From Eurosta solidaginis (lineage: Eukaryota > Arthropoda > Insecta > Diptera > Tephritidae): a DNA stretch of 64,000 nt. Below the pieces are notes generated by a model. That model was not told the DNA's origin. It made no database searches and worked only from the letters and a program-made list of their open reading frames with translations. Made by a program: the position numbers and the translations under genes. How positions within the stretch are numbered: position 1 is the first letter of the stretch; each line of letters starts with the position of its first letter. Positions 20,001-35,000 of the stretch are shown piece after piece. The stretch spans positions 267,410,392 through 267,474,391 of the forward strand of contig NC_090323.1 of assembly GCF_040869045.1 (NCBI RefSeq). Direction: 5' to 3'.

Positions 20001-23000
20001 CAAAGACAATATTAATGTTTAGCGAATTAAATACTGAAGTTTTTTGTCGGCTCCCACTATACATGCATAGGAAGACGGATTCCCCACTCTGTTGCTGTTG
20101 TTGTAACACTACTATTAGTTTCAACAAGGCTTGAGCATAAATATTGTGACGAATATTAGCGTCACTGTTAGTGCTGTTAGTAAATAATCACGCAACAACA
20201 AAAACATGAAGCAGCCACTCTTATGTACAAGCTAGCAACGCTTATGTAGAAGGCGACGAAGAGCTATCTCACACACACACAGATGTAGTCATCAGCCGAA
20301 GTAGTTACTCACACATGCACACGCATATGGCTATAAACTACAAATATACATGTACTTATATCGCTGATTACCAAGCAGAAGATACAACAATTCTAGAAAT
20401 TGAAACGTCTAGACCTTTGGAGAAATATGCGGATGAGGCAACAGAGAGTACAAAAGCAGCGCAAGCTGAGGAATGACTAATCAGTTTTGATTTAAACACG
20501 CTATCAGTTGCGAAATGAAATTGTGAAGTATAGTTGTACTACTCCCAAAGTAGTCTAATAAAGACCATTTTGCAATATAGAATATTGGAGTGATTTACTC
20601 AATAGTTTAGCGAATCGAACGTTAGCAGAAGGTTTCAAATAAGCCGAATTTCCCAAAATTCGTTAAAATATGATTTTTGTCATGTGGGTACACTTCGCGT
20701 TCAGAACGTAAATTGTGCTTGTAAGGGTTGACTGTGGATAAGTAAGAGTTTAATCTGATCGATCGCGTCTCCCTAGGACGTTTACTGCATGTGTTGCCAT
20801 GGATAAAAACGTGAGGTTATGTGTTGCAGGACCACGTCAGGGTGGGTAGGAAGATGCCCCCTTATTCGTTCGGAAGGCGGAGCCGTATGAAGGGCTTGTC
20901 TGCTGGGTGTACAGTTGTAAGAATCAAGAAATTTTCAATTAGTTTCACTCCGTTGGCAAGGCAATCCAAAACGATCTCAGATCCCTTGGTGCCCTGTTTT
21001 TTTTTAATCAGGAGCTGATCAAAACTTGACCATTAGTTCGTAATAGAGATAATGAAAGAGAATCAAATCTCGCTTTAGTATTTGCGTTTGTTTTAACCAT
21101 CTTATGTTTGTAGGGATGTTGTTGTGTAACAGTGCTTCACCCCATGAAATTGGTGCGACCACTCGCAAATTTAGGTATGAGAATCGTAAGCCTTTGCGGA
21201 CACTTTTCCCTTTTTCGCACGTTTTTATGTCCCAACGAACATTTATACCTTGCTTTCTACATAGACTAAAGTTCGAAATATTGCGCGACCTAATACAAAT
21301 TTGTATTAATGTATTTGTAAATATGTTTTGATAACAAATTGAAGTTATCGATATTTATTGAGTTTTTGTTCAAGGATGTAAGACATTTAAGTGTCAGTTA
21401 ATTAGCAAGGAATGTGACTTTATTGGAGCAGGGGCATGGGGAAATCATTCTCGTTATGTGCGTAATACACATTTACCTGATTGTCTAGCCTCACTATTGC
21501 GTTTAAGTACGCCATTATCCTCATTTGAACCATTTTGTATACCAGATATGCCTGCAGGTAATGTAGAGGATTGTAATCGCGTTGAACTGCCGCCGTAATC
21601 GGTTAAGTCTTTGATAAATTAAAGGAAATTAAAACCTATTTTATAAAATTTGCTGTTAAATCTCACCATTGTTAGAGTTGTTGCGATTTCTAAGTACTAC
21701 CAAATTTTCGGTGCTTTGACGATGTGGTACTGGTGGTGGTGCACCTCTGGGTGGTATTGGCGGTTTCTGATCGAATCCAAACGATAATGTTGGTGAGGTT
21801 GGTGAAGTCTAGTGGAGTAAAAAAAAAACCGGATGTTTTTATGTTTTTGACTTAAAATGTAGCACACACCCTTTGTTGCTGTTGTTGTAACTGTTGCTGT
21901 TGCATCTGTTTTTGGAGGAAGTTCATTTGTGGTGTCGCCGAGTTCGTCGACATACCGCTATTGACTGAGTCATTGCGCGAAATGGTATGCCGTTGTGAGT
22001 CCGGTGAAGATGTACGTGAGCTCACTGGTGACTCTAGTTGTCCACTGGCCACTTTAATATCCGGAAAACTGTTTGATTGCTGCTGTAAATATGAATATAT
22101 ATAAAATTACATACAGAGAAGATTTAAAGAGTAAAATATCTTAAATCTAAAAAAGGGCGTAACTGGGACTTTCTAGGTACAATCGCTGTTGTTACAAATA
22201 AAGAGGATGATGATGATGATGGAGGTGAGAGTGAAAGTGATTGTGAGAGTGAGCTGGAGGTAGAGGTGGAGGTGGAGGGAGAAGGGGAAAAGGTGGGCAA
22301 CAAAGTTTTTTTTAACAAAAACCACAAAAGGACTCATTAAGTAATTTTTGCTGTGAAACGCTGAGACCCTGGCGAAATAAGTCGGAAGCTATGGCACTCG
22401 TGGCATGCTATGCTGAATTGGAACCGTTTCCGACACGGGCGTCTATTTGTTGCTATTTTCCGGAGCGTACCGGAACAATATCTGGAAAATGACTATCAAC
22501 ACCGGTAAACCTCCACGCAAACTTCGGGGAAGTTCCTTATCGCTACAATAAAAAGAAGGGCTGACATGAAGGCTTTCGAAAACACTTATTTTTAAACTCA
22601 GCTGAGCAGAGCTCACAGAGTATATTTATTTTGTTCGCATAACGGTACGCCGTAACGGCATAAACTATATCAAAATGATCTGGGCGAAAAAAGAAATTCA
22701 TTTAACCATGTCCTCCGTCCGTCCGTCTGTCCGTAAATACGTTAATTTGAGTAAATTTTGAGGTGTCTTAATGAAATGGCACGTAAGTTCCTGGGCACTC
22801 ATCTCAGATCGCTATTTAAAATGAACGAAATCGGACTATAACCACGCCCACTTTTTCGATATCGAAAATTTCGAAAAACCGAAAAAGTGCGATAATTCAT
22901 TACCAAAGACCGATAAAGCGATGAAACTTGGTAGGCGGGTTACCTTATGACGCAGAATAGAAAATTAGTAAAATTTTGGGCAATGGGCGTGGCACCGCCC

Positions 23001-26000
23001 ACTTTTAAAGGAAGGTAATTGAAAAGTTTTGCAAGCTGTATTTTGTCAGCTGAGTATGTAATGTTCGATTACACCCGAACTTAGCCTTCCTTACTTGCTT
23101 TTAATCAAAACTGTGATTAAATAAGTTTTGAGGTCTTGGAAAACATTTGAATTTGATATTGATCGTGTATAGCCCGTTAATCGGCTGAGGTTGCATATGG
23201 TGGTTATGCTTTAAGAATGTCCTGAAGACGACCCTTTACGCCGCATTCCTACGTCGTTTTTGTACAATATTTTATTTCGGGTGATTACAGTTTGGTGCCA
23301 TAGTGTTAACATTCTATACTTGATAGCACGAAACTGCGATTACCCCACATATAACATCACTAGCCTTTACCCGCGGCCCCGTCCGCAAGGAGAAAATGAA
23401 ATATGTGGGCTATTCACGTTAGCCTGCTTATAAAGTTATCTGTTTAACATTTTTTTTTCTGTCTAATGCATTTTATTTTTGTAATTGAGTAAAAAAAATA
23501 ACTTTATGAGCTGATAACCTAATAGGATCCCAAAATGATAACGAAATTATCCAGAAAAAGCCACGAAATGACCCCGACGCTATCGCGGACGGATCCCGAA
23601 AACCATCCAGAAACGCCCCGGAAGTGTTTCCAAAAGTTCCCGAAGTAGTCCCAAAAAAACCCGAAATGACAACTACACGATTCTAGACTTATCCAGATAA
23701 CCACACAGAAATGATGCCTGAAGGGTACCAAATTGATCCCGAAATAGTCCCGAAAAAGTTCCGAAATTACCCTGACGGGCTCCCGGACGGATCTCAGAAA
23801 CCATCCAGAAAATATCCAGGAAGGGTCCCTAAATTATCCCGACTAACTCCAGAAAAAGTTCCGAAATGGCTCCGAGGGGATCCACGATGGATCGCGAAAA
23901 CCATACAGAAATGATTCCGGAAGGATTCCAAAATGATCCCGAAATAGTCTGTAATTGACCCAGATGGGATCCCGCACAGATCCAGAAATGATCCCGGAAG
24001 GGTGCAAAAACTATCCCGGAAAAGTAACAAAAAATTCCGAAATGGTTCCTACGGCATCCCGGACGGATCCAGAAATGATCTCGGAAGGGTCGCCAAATGA
24101 TCCCAAAATGGTCCCGAAATGACCCTGATGGATCCGGCAAACCATCAAGAAATTATGCCGAAAGGGTCCCAAAATGATCCCGAAATAATACAGAAAAAGT
24201 CACGAAACGACCCCTAGAGGATCCCCAAATGATCCCGTATTAGCCCCGAAAAGGTCCCGAAATAACCCCAACGGGATCCCGGACAAATCCCGAAAACCAT
24301 CCAGAAATAATGCCGGAAGGAAACCCAAATGATTCCGTAAAAGTCCCGCATTGATTCCGACGGGATCCCGAACGGATACCGAAAATCATCCAGAAGTGAC
24401 GCCGGAAAGGTCCTCAAATGATCACTTAATAGTCCCGAAATGACCCTTAAGGGGTCATGGACGGATCCCATAAACCATCCAGAAATGATCCCGATATATT
24501 CCCGAAGAAGTCCCGAAATGACCCTGACGGGATCTCGAACGCACCCCTAAATGACCCTGACGGGATCCCGGACAGATCCCGAAATCCATCCAGAAATGAT
24601 CTTGGGAGGGACCCCAAATGATCCCGAAAAAGTCCCGCAATGATTCCGAGGGGATCCTGATCGGATACCGATAACCATCCAGAAGTGATGCCGGAAAGGT
24701 CCTCAAATGATCACCTAATACCAAAATGACCCTGACGGCATCCCGGACTGATCCCAAAATCCATCCAGAAATGATCTTGGGAAGGTTCCAAAATTATCCC
24801 GAAATAGTCTCGGAAAAGTTCAGAAATTACCCTGACGGGTTCCCGGACGAATCCTGAAAGCCATCTCTAAATGATCCCGAAAAAGTCCCGAAATGACCCT
24901 GACTGGACCCCGAAAGGATCCCGAAAACTATCCAGAAATGATGCCGGAAATGTCCTCAAATGATCACCTAATAGTTCCGAAAAGACCCTGACGGGATCCC
25001 GAACGGATCCCGACAACTATCTAGAAATGATGCCGAAAGGGCCCGCAAATGATCCCGTATTAGTCGAGAAAAAGTCCCGAAATGAACCCGACGGGATGCC
25101 GGACGAATCCCAAAAACCAGCCAGAAATGATGCCGGAAGGGACACCAAATGATCCCGAAAAAGTCCCGCAATAATTCCGACGGGATCCTGAGCGGATACC
25201 GAAAACCATCCAGAAGTGATGCCGAAACGGTCCTCAAATGATCACCTAATAGTCCCAAAATGACCTTACGGCATCCCGGACAGATCCCGAAATCCATCCA
25301 GAAATGATCTTGGGAGGGTCCCAAAATCATCCCGAAATAGTCTGGGAAAAGTCCAGAAATTACCCTGACGGATACCGGACGAATCCTGAAAACCAATCTT
25401 AAATGATGCCGAAAAAGTCCCGAAATGACCCTGATGGGACAGGGAAAGGATCCCGAAAACTAACCAGAAATGATGCCGGAACGGTCCTCAAATGATCTCC
25501 CAATAGTTCCGAAAAGACCCTGACGGGATCCCGAACGGATCCCGACAACTATCCAGAAATGATACCGAAAGGGCCCGCAAATGATCCCGTATTAGTCGAG
25601 AAAAAGTCCCGAAATTACCCCGACGGGATGCCGGACGAATCCCAAAAACCATCCAGAAATGATTTTGGAAGGGACCCCAATGATCCCGAAAAAGTCCCGC
25701 AATTATTCCGACAGGAATCTGAACGGATACCGAAAACCATCCAGAAGTGATGCCGGAACTGTCCTCAAATGCTCACCTAATAGTCCCAAAATGACCCTGA
25801 GGGCATCCCGGACAAATCCCGAAATCCATCCAGAAATGATCTTGGGAAGGTCCCAAAATGATCCCGAAATAGTCTCGGAAAAGTCCAGAAATTACCCTGA
25901 CGGGTTCCCGGACGAATCCTGAAAGCCATCCTTAAATGATCCCGAAAAAGCCCCGAAATTACCCTGACGGGATCCCGAAAGGATTCCAAAAACTATCCAG

Positions 26001-29000
26001 AAATGATGCCGGAAAGGTCCTCAAATGATCCCCTAATAGTTCCGAAATGACCGTGACGGGATCTCGAATGGATCCCGGCAACTATCCAGAAATTATGCCG
26101 AAAGGGTCCGCAAATGATCCCGTATTAGTCGAGAAAAAGTCCCGAAATGACCCCGACGGGATCCCGGACGAATCCCAAAAACCATCCAGAAATGATGCCG
26201 GTAGGTATCCTAAATGATCCCGAAATAATCCCAAAATGACCTCGTCGGCATCCCGGACGGATCCCGAAAACCATCCAGAAATGATGCCGGAAGAGCCCCC
26301 AAATGATCCCGAAAAAGTCCCCAAATGACCCCGACGATATCCCGGACGGATCCCGAAAACCATCCAGAAATGATGCCGGAAGAGCCCCCAAATGATCCCG
26401 AAAAAGTTCCCAAATGACCCCGACGAGATCCCGCACGGATCCCGAAAACCATCCAGAAATGATGCCGGAAGAGCCCCAAATGATCCCGAAAAAGTCCCCA
26501 AATGACCCCGACATACTCCAGAAAAGGTTCCGAAATGGCTCCGAGGGAATCAACGACGGATCGCGAAAACCATACAGAAATGATTCCGGAAGGATCCCAA
26601 AATGATCCCGAAATAGTCCGGAAATGACCCAGATGGGATCCCGCACAGATCCAGAAATGATGCCGGAAGGGACACCAAATGATCCCGAAAAAGTCCCGCA
26701 ATAATTCCGACGGGATCCTGAGCGGATACCGAAAACCATCCAGAAGTGATGCCGAAACGGTCCTCAAATGATCACCTAATAGTCCCAAAATGACCTTACG
26801 GCATCCCGGACAGATCCCGAAATCCATCCAGAAATGATCTTGGGAGGGTCCCAAAATCATCCCGAAATAGTCTGGGAAAAGTCCAGAAATTACCCTGACG
26901 GATACCGGACGAATCCTGAAAACCAATCTTAAATGATGCCGAAAAAGTCCCGAAATGACCCTGATGGGACAGGGAAAGGATCCCGAAAACTAACCAGAAA
27001 TGATGCCGGAACGGTCCTCAAATGATCTCCCAATAGTTCCGAAAAGACCCTGACGGGATCCCGAACGGATCCCGACAACTATCCAGAAATGATACCGAAA
27101 GGGCCCGCAAATGATCCCGTATTAGTCGAGAAAAAGTCCCGAAATTACCCCGACGGGATGCCGGACGAATCCCAAAAACCATCCAGAAATGATTTTGGAA
27201 GGGACCCCAATGATCCCGAAAAAGTCCCGCAATTATTCCGACAGGAATCTGAACGGATACCGAAAACCATCCAGAAGTGATGCCGGAACTGTCCTCAAAT
27301 GCTCACCTAATAGTCCCAAAATGACCCTGAGGGCATCCCGGACAAATCCCGAAATCCATCCAGAAATGATCTTGGGAAGGTCCCAAAATGATCCCGAAAT
27401 AGTCTCGGAAAAGTCCAGAAATTACCCTGACGGGTTCCCGGACGAATCCTGAAAGCCATCCTTAAATGATCCCGAAAAAGCCCCGAAATTACCCTGACGG
27501 GATCCCGAAAGGATTCCAAAAACTATCCAGAAATGATGCCGGAAAGGTCCTCAAATGATCCCCTAATAGTTCCGAAATGACCGTGACGGGATCTCGAATG
27601 GATCCCGGCAACTATCCAGAAATTATGCCGAAAGGGTCCGCAAATGATCCCGTATTAGTCGAGAAAAAGTCCCGAAATGACCCCGACGGGATCCCGGACG
27701 AATCCCAAAAACCATCCAGAAATGATGCCGGTAGGTATCCTAAATGATCCCGAAATAATCCCAAAATGACCTCGTCGGCATCCCGGACGGATCCCGAAAA
27801 CCATCCAGAAATGATGCCGGAAGAGCCCCCAAATGATCCCGAAAAAGTCCCCAAATGACCCCGACGATATCCCGGACGGATCCCGAAAACCATCCAGAAA
27901 TGATGCCGGAAGAGCCCCCAAATGATCCCGAAAAAGTTCCCAAATGACCCCGACGAGATCCCGCACGGATCCCGAAAACCATCCAGAAATGATGCCGGAA
28001 GAGCCCCAAATGATCCCGAAAAAGTCCCCAAATGACCCCGACATACTCCAGAAAAGGTTCCGAAATGGCTCCGAGGGAATCAACGACGGATCGCGAAAAC
28101 CATACAGAAATGATTCCGGAAGGATCCCAAAATGATCCCGAAATAGTCCGGAAATGACCCAGATGGGATCCCGCACAGATCCAGAAATGATCCCGGAAGG
28201 GTCCAAAAACTATCCCGGAAAAGTCAACAAAAAATCCCGAAATGGCTCCTACGGCATCCCGGACGGATCCAGAAATGATCTCGGAAGGGTCCCCAAATGA
28301 TCCCAAAATGGTCCCGAAATGACCCTGATGGATCCGGCAAACCATCAAGAAATTATGCCGGAAGGGTCCCTAAATGATCCCGAAATAAAACAGAAAAAGT
28401 CACGAAACGACCCCTAGAGGATCCCCAAATGATCCCGTATTAGCCCCAAAAAAGTCCCAAAATGACCCTGACGGGATCCCGAAAGGATTCCGAAAACAAT
28501 ACAGAAATGATGCCGGAAAGGTCCTCAAATGATTCCCTAATAGTCCCGAAATGACCGTGACGGGATCCCGACAACTATCCAGAAATGATGCCGAAAGGGT
28601 CCGCAAATGATCCCGTATTAGTCGAAAAAAAGTCCCGAAAGGACCACGACGGGATCCCGGACGAATCCCAAAAACCATCCAGAAATGATGCCGGTAGGTA
28701 TCCCAAATGATCCCGAAATAGTCCCGAAATGACCTCGTCGCCATCCCGGACGGATCCCGAAAATTATCCAGAAATGATGCCGGAAAGGTTCCCAAATGAT
28801 CCCCTAATAGTCCCGAAATTACCCTAATGGGATCCCGGACGGATCCCGAAAACCATCCAGAAATGATGCCGAAAGGGTTCCCAAATGATCCCGTATTATT
28901 CGCGAAAAAGTCCCGAAATGACCCCGACGGGATCTCGGACGGATCCCGAAAACCATCCAGAAATGATGCCGAAAGGGTTCCCAAATGATCCCGTATTAGT

Positions 29001-32000
29001 CGCGAAAAAGTCCCGAAATGACCCCGACGGGATCCCGGACGGATCCCGAAAACCATCCAGAAATGATGCCGGATGAGCCCCAAGATGATCCCGAAAAAGT
29101 CCCCAAATGACCCCGACGAGATCCCGGACGGATTCCGAAAACCATCCAGAAATGGTGCCGGAAGAGCCCCCAAATGATCCCGAAAAAGTCCCCAAATGAC
29201 CCCGACGATATCCCGGACAGATCCCGAAAACCATCCAACAATGATGCCGGAAGAGCCCTCAAATGATCCCGAAAAAGTCCCCATATGACCCCGACGAGAT
29301 CCCGCACGGATCCCGAAAACCATCCAGAAATGATGCCGGAAGGGTCCCCAAATGATCGCGAAATAGTCCCGAAATGATTCCGGAATAGTCCCGAAAATGT
29401 TCCAAAATAACCCCGACGGGATCCCGGACGGATCCCGTAAACTATACAGAAATGATCCCGGAAGGGTCCCAAAATGATCCCGAAATAGTCCCGAAAAAGT
29501 CCCGAAATTACCCCGGCGTAATCCCGGACCGATCCCGAAAACCGTCCAGAAATGATACCGGAAGGGTCTCGATATGACCCTTACGGGATTACAAATAAGG
29601 TGAAGCTAATTATAAAACCATGTTAATAAGGCAGCAGGCGCATTGGAGCGAATAAAAAGTTAGATAGAAACATACAGGTAAAGCTAATAAAAGCGTGCTA
29701 ATAAAAACAATTGATGGAGGGCGGATGGCGGGAGTAGAGGAGAGGACCACTGATCGTTCCTCCAAAATTGTCTAGATCTCGTTCTGTATGTACCAGATAC
29801 CAAAAACTATTGATTTAGGAGAAAATTTAGATTGAGTTATAACAATTTATGGATTTTACACCAGAGGGGGAGATAAACGGGGGCGGGCGGAGGGTGTCAC
29901 TGCTTACTTTGTAAGCCCTCGACTTATTTGACCCCTTGAGTCTGTGATATTGGTGAAGGCCAGTATACGTAAAGTTATAATGTGTAAAAATTATGAAAAA
30001 TAATTTCTCGAAGGGTCGTGGGACCCCCACCCCTCTTTCCATGTTCGAAAAAAATTTCGCTAGTAGACTACTGTCTGTGTCCCAAATTTCATCAAAATCC
30101 GTGTAGCCATTCTGGCGTGATTCAGTCGCAAAGACGAAAAAATATAATAATTAAATTATAACTGTTCCTAGGGGGCGGGGACCACGCCCATTTTGAAAAA
30201 GATATAGCTAGTAGATCCTTCTAGACTATTGGCTATATGTGTGCAAAATTTCATCCAAATCGGTCCAGCCGTTCTTGCGTTATTGAGTCACAAAGACAAA
30301 CGTCTGGACAAACATCCAAACATCCAAACATCCAAACATCCAAACATCCAAACATCCAAACATCCAAACATCCAAACATCTAAACATCCAAACATCCAAA
30401 CATCTTAACATCCAAACTTTCCCATTTATAATATATATTAGATATTAGATTAAATTATAACTGTTCCTAGGGGGCGGGGACCACGCCTCTTTTGAAAAAT
30501 ATATAGCTAGTAGATCCTTCTAGACTATTGGCTATATGTGTGCAAAATTTCATCCAAATCGGTCCAGCCGTTCTTGCGTTATTTAGTCACAAAGACAAAC
30601 GTCTGGACAAACATCCAAACATCCAAACATCCAAACATCCAAACATCCAAACATCTAAACATCCAAACATCCAAACATCTTAACATCCAAACTTTCCCAT
30701 TTATAATATATATTAGATATATGTTATACTTATATATTGCTACTACAGGCTGGTTACACTCAGAAACATGAGTGCCGACATATTTATTTTTAAATGTTTT
30801 TTTTTTTTTGTTTCTGTATTCAATAATCGAATGTACAACATTGGGGATAAGACAGGTGTGATAACTTCTGCGTAGACTTAAAAATTACAAATAGAAGAGA
30901 TCACCTGATTTTTAATTGACTATCGTGGTCTCATTCTGTGTATATTTCTATCACCCGCTGAAGATAGTCGACCCTATACGCCGAACATCCTGTTTTTTGA
31001 TTTCGAATTCAAAACTTATTGCTAGCATAGTGTATTACATACATATACATATGTATGTATTATATTGAAGTTAAAAGGCTTTACTCAAAATATTCCCAAA
31101 CTTACCTTCATTGATTCATCATAACTCAAGAGTTGTAGATTTGGTGGCAGACTAGCATGGAAAGATATCTTACGCACCCAATCGTTCATTATATCCAACG
31201 ACGGCGCTTCGAAAAGAAATTCCGAACCATCAGGCAATTTCAACCTAAACACATACTTCTTCTTGGTATAATCTTCGGCACGTTCACATTTCGCGCCAAG
31301 TATATTGACCGGAGCATTCGCTGTTTTCTGTTGTAGAAAATCATTTTCATCCTTAAAGAAGCACAAGAGTTGACCACACAGCACTGTATGGAATTGCTTC
31401 CATGAGCGTACTGGCGCTTTCTTGCCACCCGATTGCAAGCCATGTTTACGTTCGAGCATACCTTGAATTTCGACTGGTGGCAAATCGAAACCTTCACCAC
31501 CCTTTTGATTCTTGCGGAAAGATTGCGCGCGACGGCGTGTGGTGAACGAAGGTGTGCGCTTGGGTTGCTTTTGTTGTATCTTCATGCTTTCGGCACGTTT
31601 TACATTTGTATCAGAGCCACGTCGTAAGCGATCTCCAAACATGCCACTCGAACTACTCTTTTGCAATGAATATTGATCCTCGTCAAAGGGTGAACGTAGC
31701 GGTGATGTGATATTCGTAGCTGAAGGTGATTGTGAGCCATTGTTTGTGTTGACCATGGGCGTTGAGAAGATGGGTATTTTCTCTTGTGATTTCTCATTTT
31801 GCCGATTTTTCAAATGCTCAGTGCGTCTACGTTCGTCATTGAGACGTTGCAGCTCTTTTTGTTTTAACATCTCCAGACGTTCCTTCTCCAAACGTTCTTT
31901 CTCTTTAAGTTTCGCCAACTTCTCACTTTCGACTTGCTTGCGAAAACGTTGTTCCAGCAAGGTGATGCGTTTGATGGCTTGAAATTTCTCTTCTTGTGCA

Positions 32001-35000
32001 GCAACGGTCTTTTCAAAGTCTTGATGACGACGCAACAAATCTTCAACTTGTGGTATCGAATCACCCAGTTTAGCATCCTTTAGCAGGGGTTCACGACTGA
32101 TAATCCAATTTTCCAGTATCTCAGCATCTTTAAGGAATATTTGCGTGTCCAAGTTCAGTTCATAAATTTCTTTGCGCTGTTGCAGCGTATTCTCTAAAAG
32201 TTCGTGTCTTTGCTGCAGCACCTGAATCTTTTCGTCGATCTCTTGCGCTAAGAAATGTTTTTCGTTAATTAATTGTTTTCCATTGGCTGTGAAATTGGCG
32301 AAAGTCTCATCGCGCGCATGTATCTCGGCATAGTGTTCTTTAATGCTTGCCAAAAGCGATTCGGCGCCTGCGACTGTGCTCGCTAGATCGGGTGCTGTAA
32401 TCTTAGCTAACATTTCATTGATCCAAGCAATCAAGTCACGATATTCATCAAAGTACGACTGTAAATGCTCTGCCTGTTGCAGCTTTTCCATGCGCGCATT
32501 CGTCTTATTCATCAGATCCGTCCAAGCTTCAACAGCCTCATCGCGTTTCACCTCAATATGTTCTTTAGCATCGGGATAAATTTCACCCAATTTTGTGGCT
32601 TCAACAAGCACTGCATCGACTTGTTCCTTAATTGCGACCAGCTCACTTTCGAAGACGGAGTGTTTGCGACTCAAAGCTTGTATACTCTCCAAATCTTGTC
32701 CATAATCCTCGGAGATAAGCGAAGCCTCTTTATCATTGATCAACGATATAGTTTCATCTGCAACGCGATCATAGACATGCACTTGCTTCGCACCAGCTAA
32801 TGCATCCTGGCGTGCATTGACTAGATCTTTCAGTTCCTCCCACAACTGTTTGGTCTCATCACGTTTAGTTTTGATGGAAGCGCGATAGGGATTATTTTCT
32901 TTAATGAGCGCATCACCGTGTTCCAAGCACGCTTGCACACGTCCTTCATTCGCATTCAAATTAGATACGAACGATTCAAATACTAAAATCAATTGCTCCA
33001 CATGCTCAACATCCTCACCATAATCCTCCGAAGCGGTAACAGCCATTTGATCGCCAATCCACTCGTGTAAGTCTTCAGCTTCGCGCAAATACTCAAATAG
33101 CTTCTTACATTCGCCCAAACGCACTTCACGATCCTTAGACAAACGCAACAGCTCATCATATTGTTTGGTGACAGCGTCATTCTTTTGCGTTATATTGACG
33201 CTATCAAAGTGATTGCGCTCAACCAAGCCAGTGGCCAGCTTATTCACTTTCTCTATGGATGATTTAAAAGAGATTAGCTCGCGTTGCAGTACTTCTAGTT
33301 TCTTTTGATGCGACTGCACTGATGACTCATCGCGCCCATAGTCGCTCGAAGCAAGTATAGGACGCTTTTCACGTATCCAAGCTTCGGCTTCGTTCGCTTC
33401 CACATAAAACATTTGGCTTTCCACCGCATCCAAAAGACGTAAACGGCGTATGCTTGCCATATCACGCAAGTTCACTAATTTCTTTTGCAGCATATCGCAT
33501 TTGTATTGCACTTGCTCGCTAGCGAAATGATCATCGCGTATCATTTGTTGACCACGCTGTAATAATGCCTTGATCAGAGGCTCCTGCGATAATATCTCAG
33601 CCTCAAGTCCTTGATGTTTCTTTTGTAGCACTTGAACTGCAATCAAGCTGCTGCCTAGATCTTGTGAGTTGGCTATGGCTTCCTTCTCGGTCAACCATTG
33701 TAACTCATCTTCAGCATCACGCATGAATTGTTGTAAACTTAAAGAATCCTCCAAATTCTCACGTCGTATTGCGATAGGTTCATGTAGCGTATGATAACGT
33801 TTAATTGTCGTCATAGCGCGCTCGTGTATTTCATCTTTGAGAAAGTGATCGGCTTGAAAGAATTTCTCATCGGTTTGTTTGATTTGGTCGGCCAAATCGC
33901 TATGATGCGCGACATCTGCCTCGAGGCGTTCATGTTTTTTAATCAAATGATTTACGGTGGCCAAGTCCTTACCATAATCTTCACTCGACAAATGTGATTC
34001 GACCTCATCCATCCAGTTGTTAAATTCATCTAAACTGCGATTAAAAGCTTGCGCTTCGTAAGCTTGTTGCAGCTTTTCACGTTTTTCTTCGGAAGCCGTC
34101 TTTAACTTGTGCCAATCGATTTCAAGCATTTTCAATTGTTGAGCTATCTCTTCCTTGGCAAAGTGTTCGCCTTTAATCAACCGCTCGCCTTCGTTTATCA
34201 CATCTTTGACACGTGATGCATTTGTCAAGAGCTCGCTATCAAATGTGGTGTGCTTTTGTATTTTACTTTGCAAATTATTCGGTTCGCGATAATTCTCATC
34301 CAGCGCCACTTGCATCTTCTGCACCAACCACCGATCGATTTCGTATAGACTACGCAGAAACTCGTGTAGTTGTAGAGATTGCAATAATTTTTGCTTGCGC
34401 TCTAGCGCCAAGGCATTTAATTTCTCTTTACGACGCAGCACATAGCCAAGTTTCTCTCGTATGACATCAGCATCCTTTGGCTCGCTTTCTAAAATACTTT
34501 GAGCAAACTTTTGCAGTTCGCTTACATTATCAGAGTCTAAAAGCTTTTCGAATGCATCATGCTTTTTAATCAAACGTTCTACTGCCGGATAAGAATCACC
34601 CAAATCATCGTTGTTGAGAAAAGCTTCTTTGTTTGCCAACCAAATTTCCACTTGCTCGACTTGCGCTTTGAATAAATGCAGCTGATGTTGTTCGGTTAAA
34701 TCTTTGGAGCGTTGGTTCCACGCTTCATGTAATGTGCTATGCAAATCCTCGAGGATCAGCAAATATTGTTTTATATTAGCTGACTTGTGCTTGCCGTTAA
34801 GTGTTTCGCCATGCGCTTTTAGTTCCCTGAAAGCTTTACCACGTCCATCAATTTCCACTTTACGCTCTTGATGCAGCTCTAATTTTGTCTCGCAATCGTT
34901 TATGGTCATTGGCGTTTGAGCGGCACTCATTTTCTTTACCATATCGTTTACCCATAGTTCAAGCTCTTTTACGTTTGACACAAATTTGTGTACTAGATAG

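Larger units (their letters stand above)
19265..21476 (-). other. kst: kst intron 17 (2.2 kb)
   Basis: Contains solo LTR copy B (20145-20667) and a LINE 3' end (21117-21180). 19440-19930 has scattered LINE-like phrases (VYGDFNTN at about 19530) too weak to call. 20680-21110 shows nothing supportable. Confidence 0.6.
23510..29590. repeat. Large minisatellite of about 90-100-bp monomers
   Basis: Tandem units built from GATCCCGAAAACCATCCAG, AAATGATGCCGGAAGGG and CCCGAAATGACCCCGACGGG. Adjacent CCATCCAG landmarks at 28853, 28953 and 29053 give an exact 100-bp period there; other units are about 89 bp. Units vary by point changes and small indels. Because the motif has almost no stop codons, long open frames exist on both strands; they shift frame between monomers and are not genes. 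The array lies wholly inside kst intron 14. Confidence 0.93.
22083..31105 (-). other. kst: kst intron 14 (9.0 kb)
   Basis: Separates the PH exon from the tail exons. Contents: a pyrimidine-rich (transcript sense) low-complexity run 22195-22290, a GTTCGG-family repeat (22595-23102), the large minisatellite (23510-29590) and two tandem copies of a repeat with ACATCCAA arrays (30151-30722). 30780-31080 has TATGTATGT runs and no gene. Confidence 0.7.

Noticed and set aside
23510..29590. Long open frames on both strands of the minisatellite (up to 307 codons, Phe/Gly/Ser-rich on the minus strand).
   Set aside because: They arise because the monomer lacks stop codons. The frame shifts between 89- and 100-bp monomers, the same residues appear in several frames, and no start or splice context supports them.
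30300..30420. ACATCCAA array considered as a CRISPR-like or regulatory array.
   Set aside because: Units are 8 bp with no spacers, in a eukaryotic intron; it is an ordinary minisatellite.
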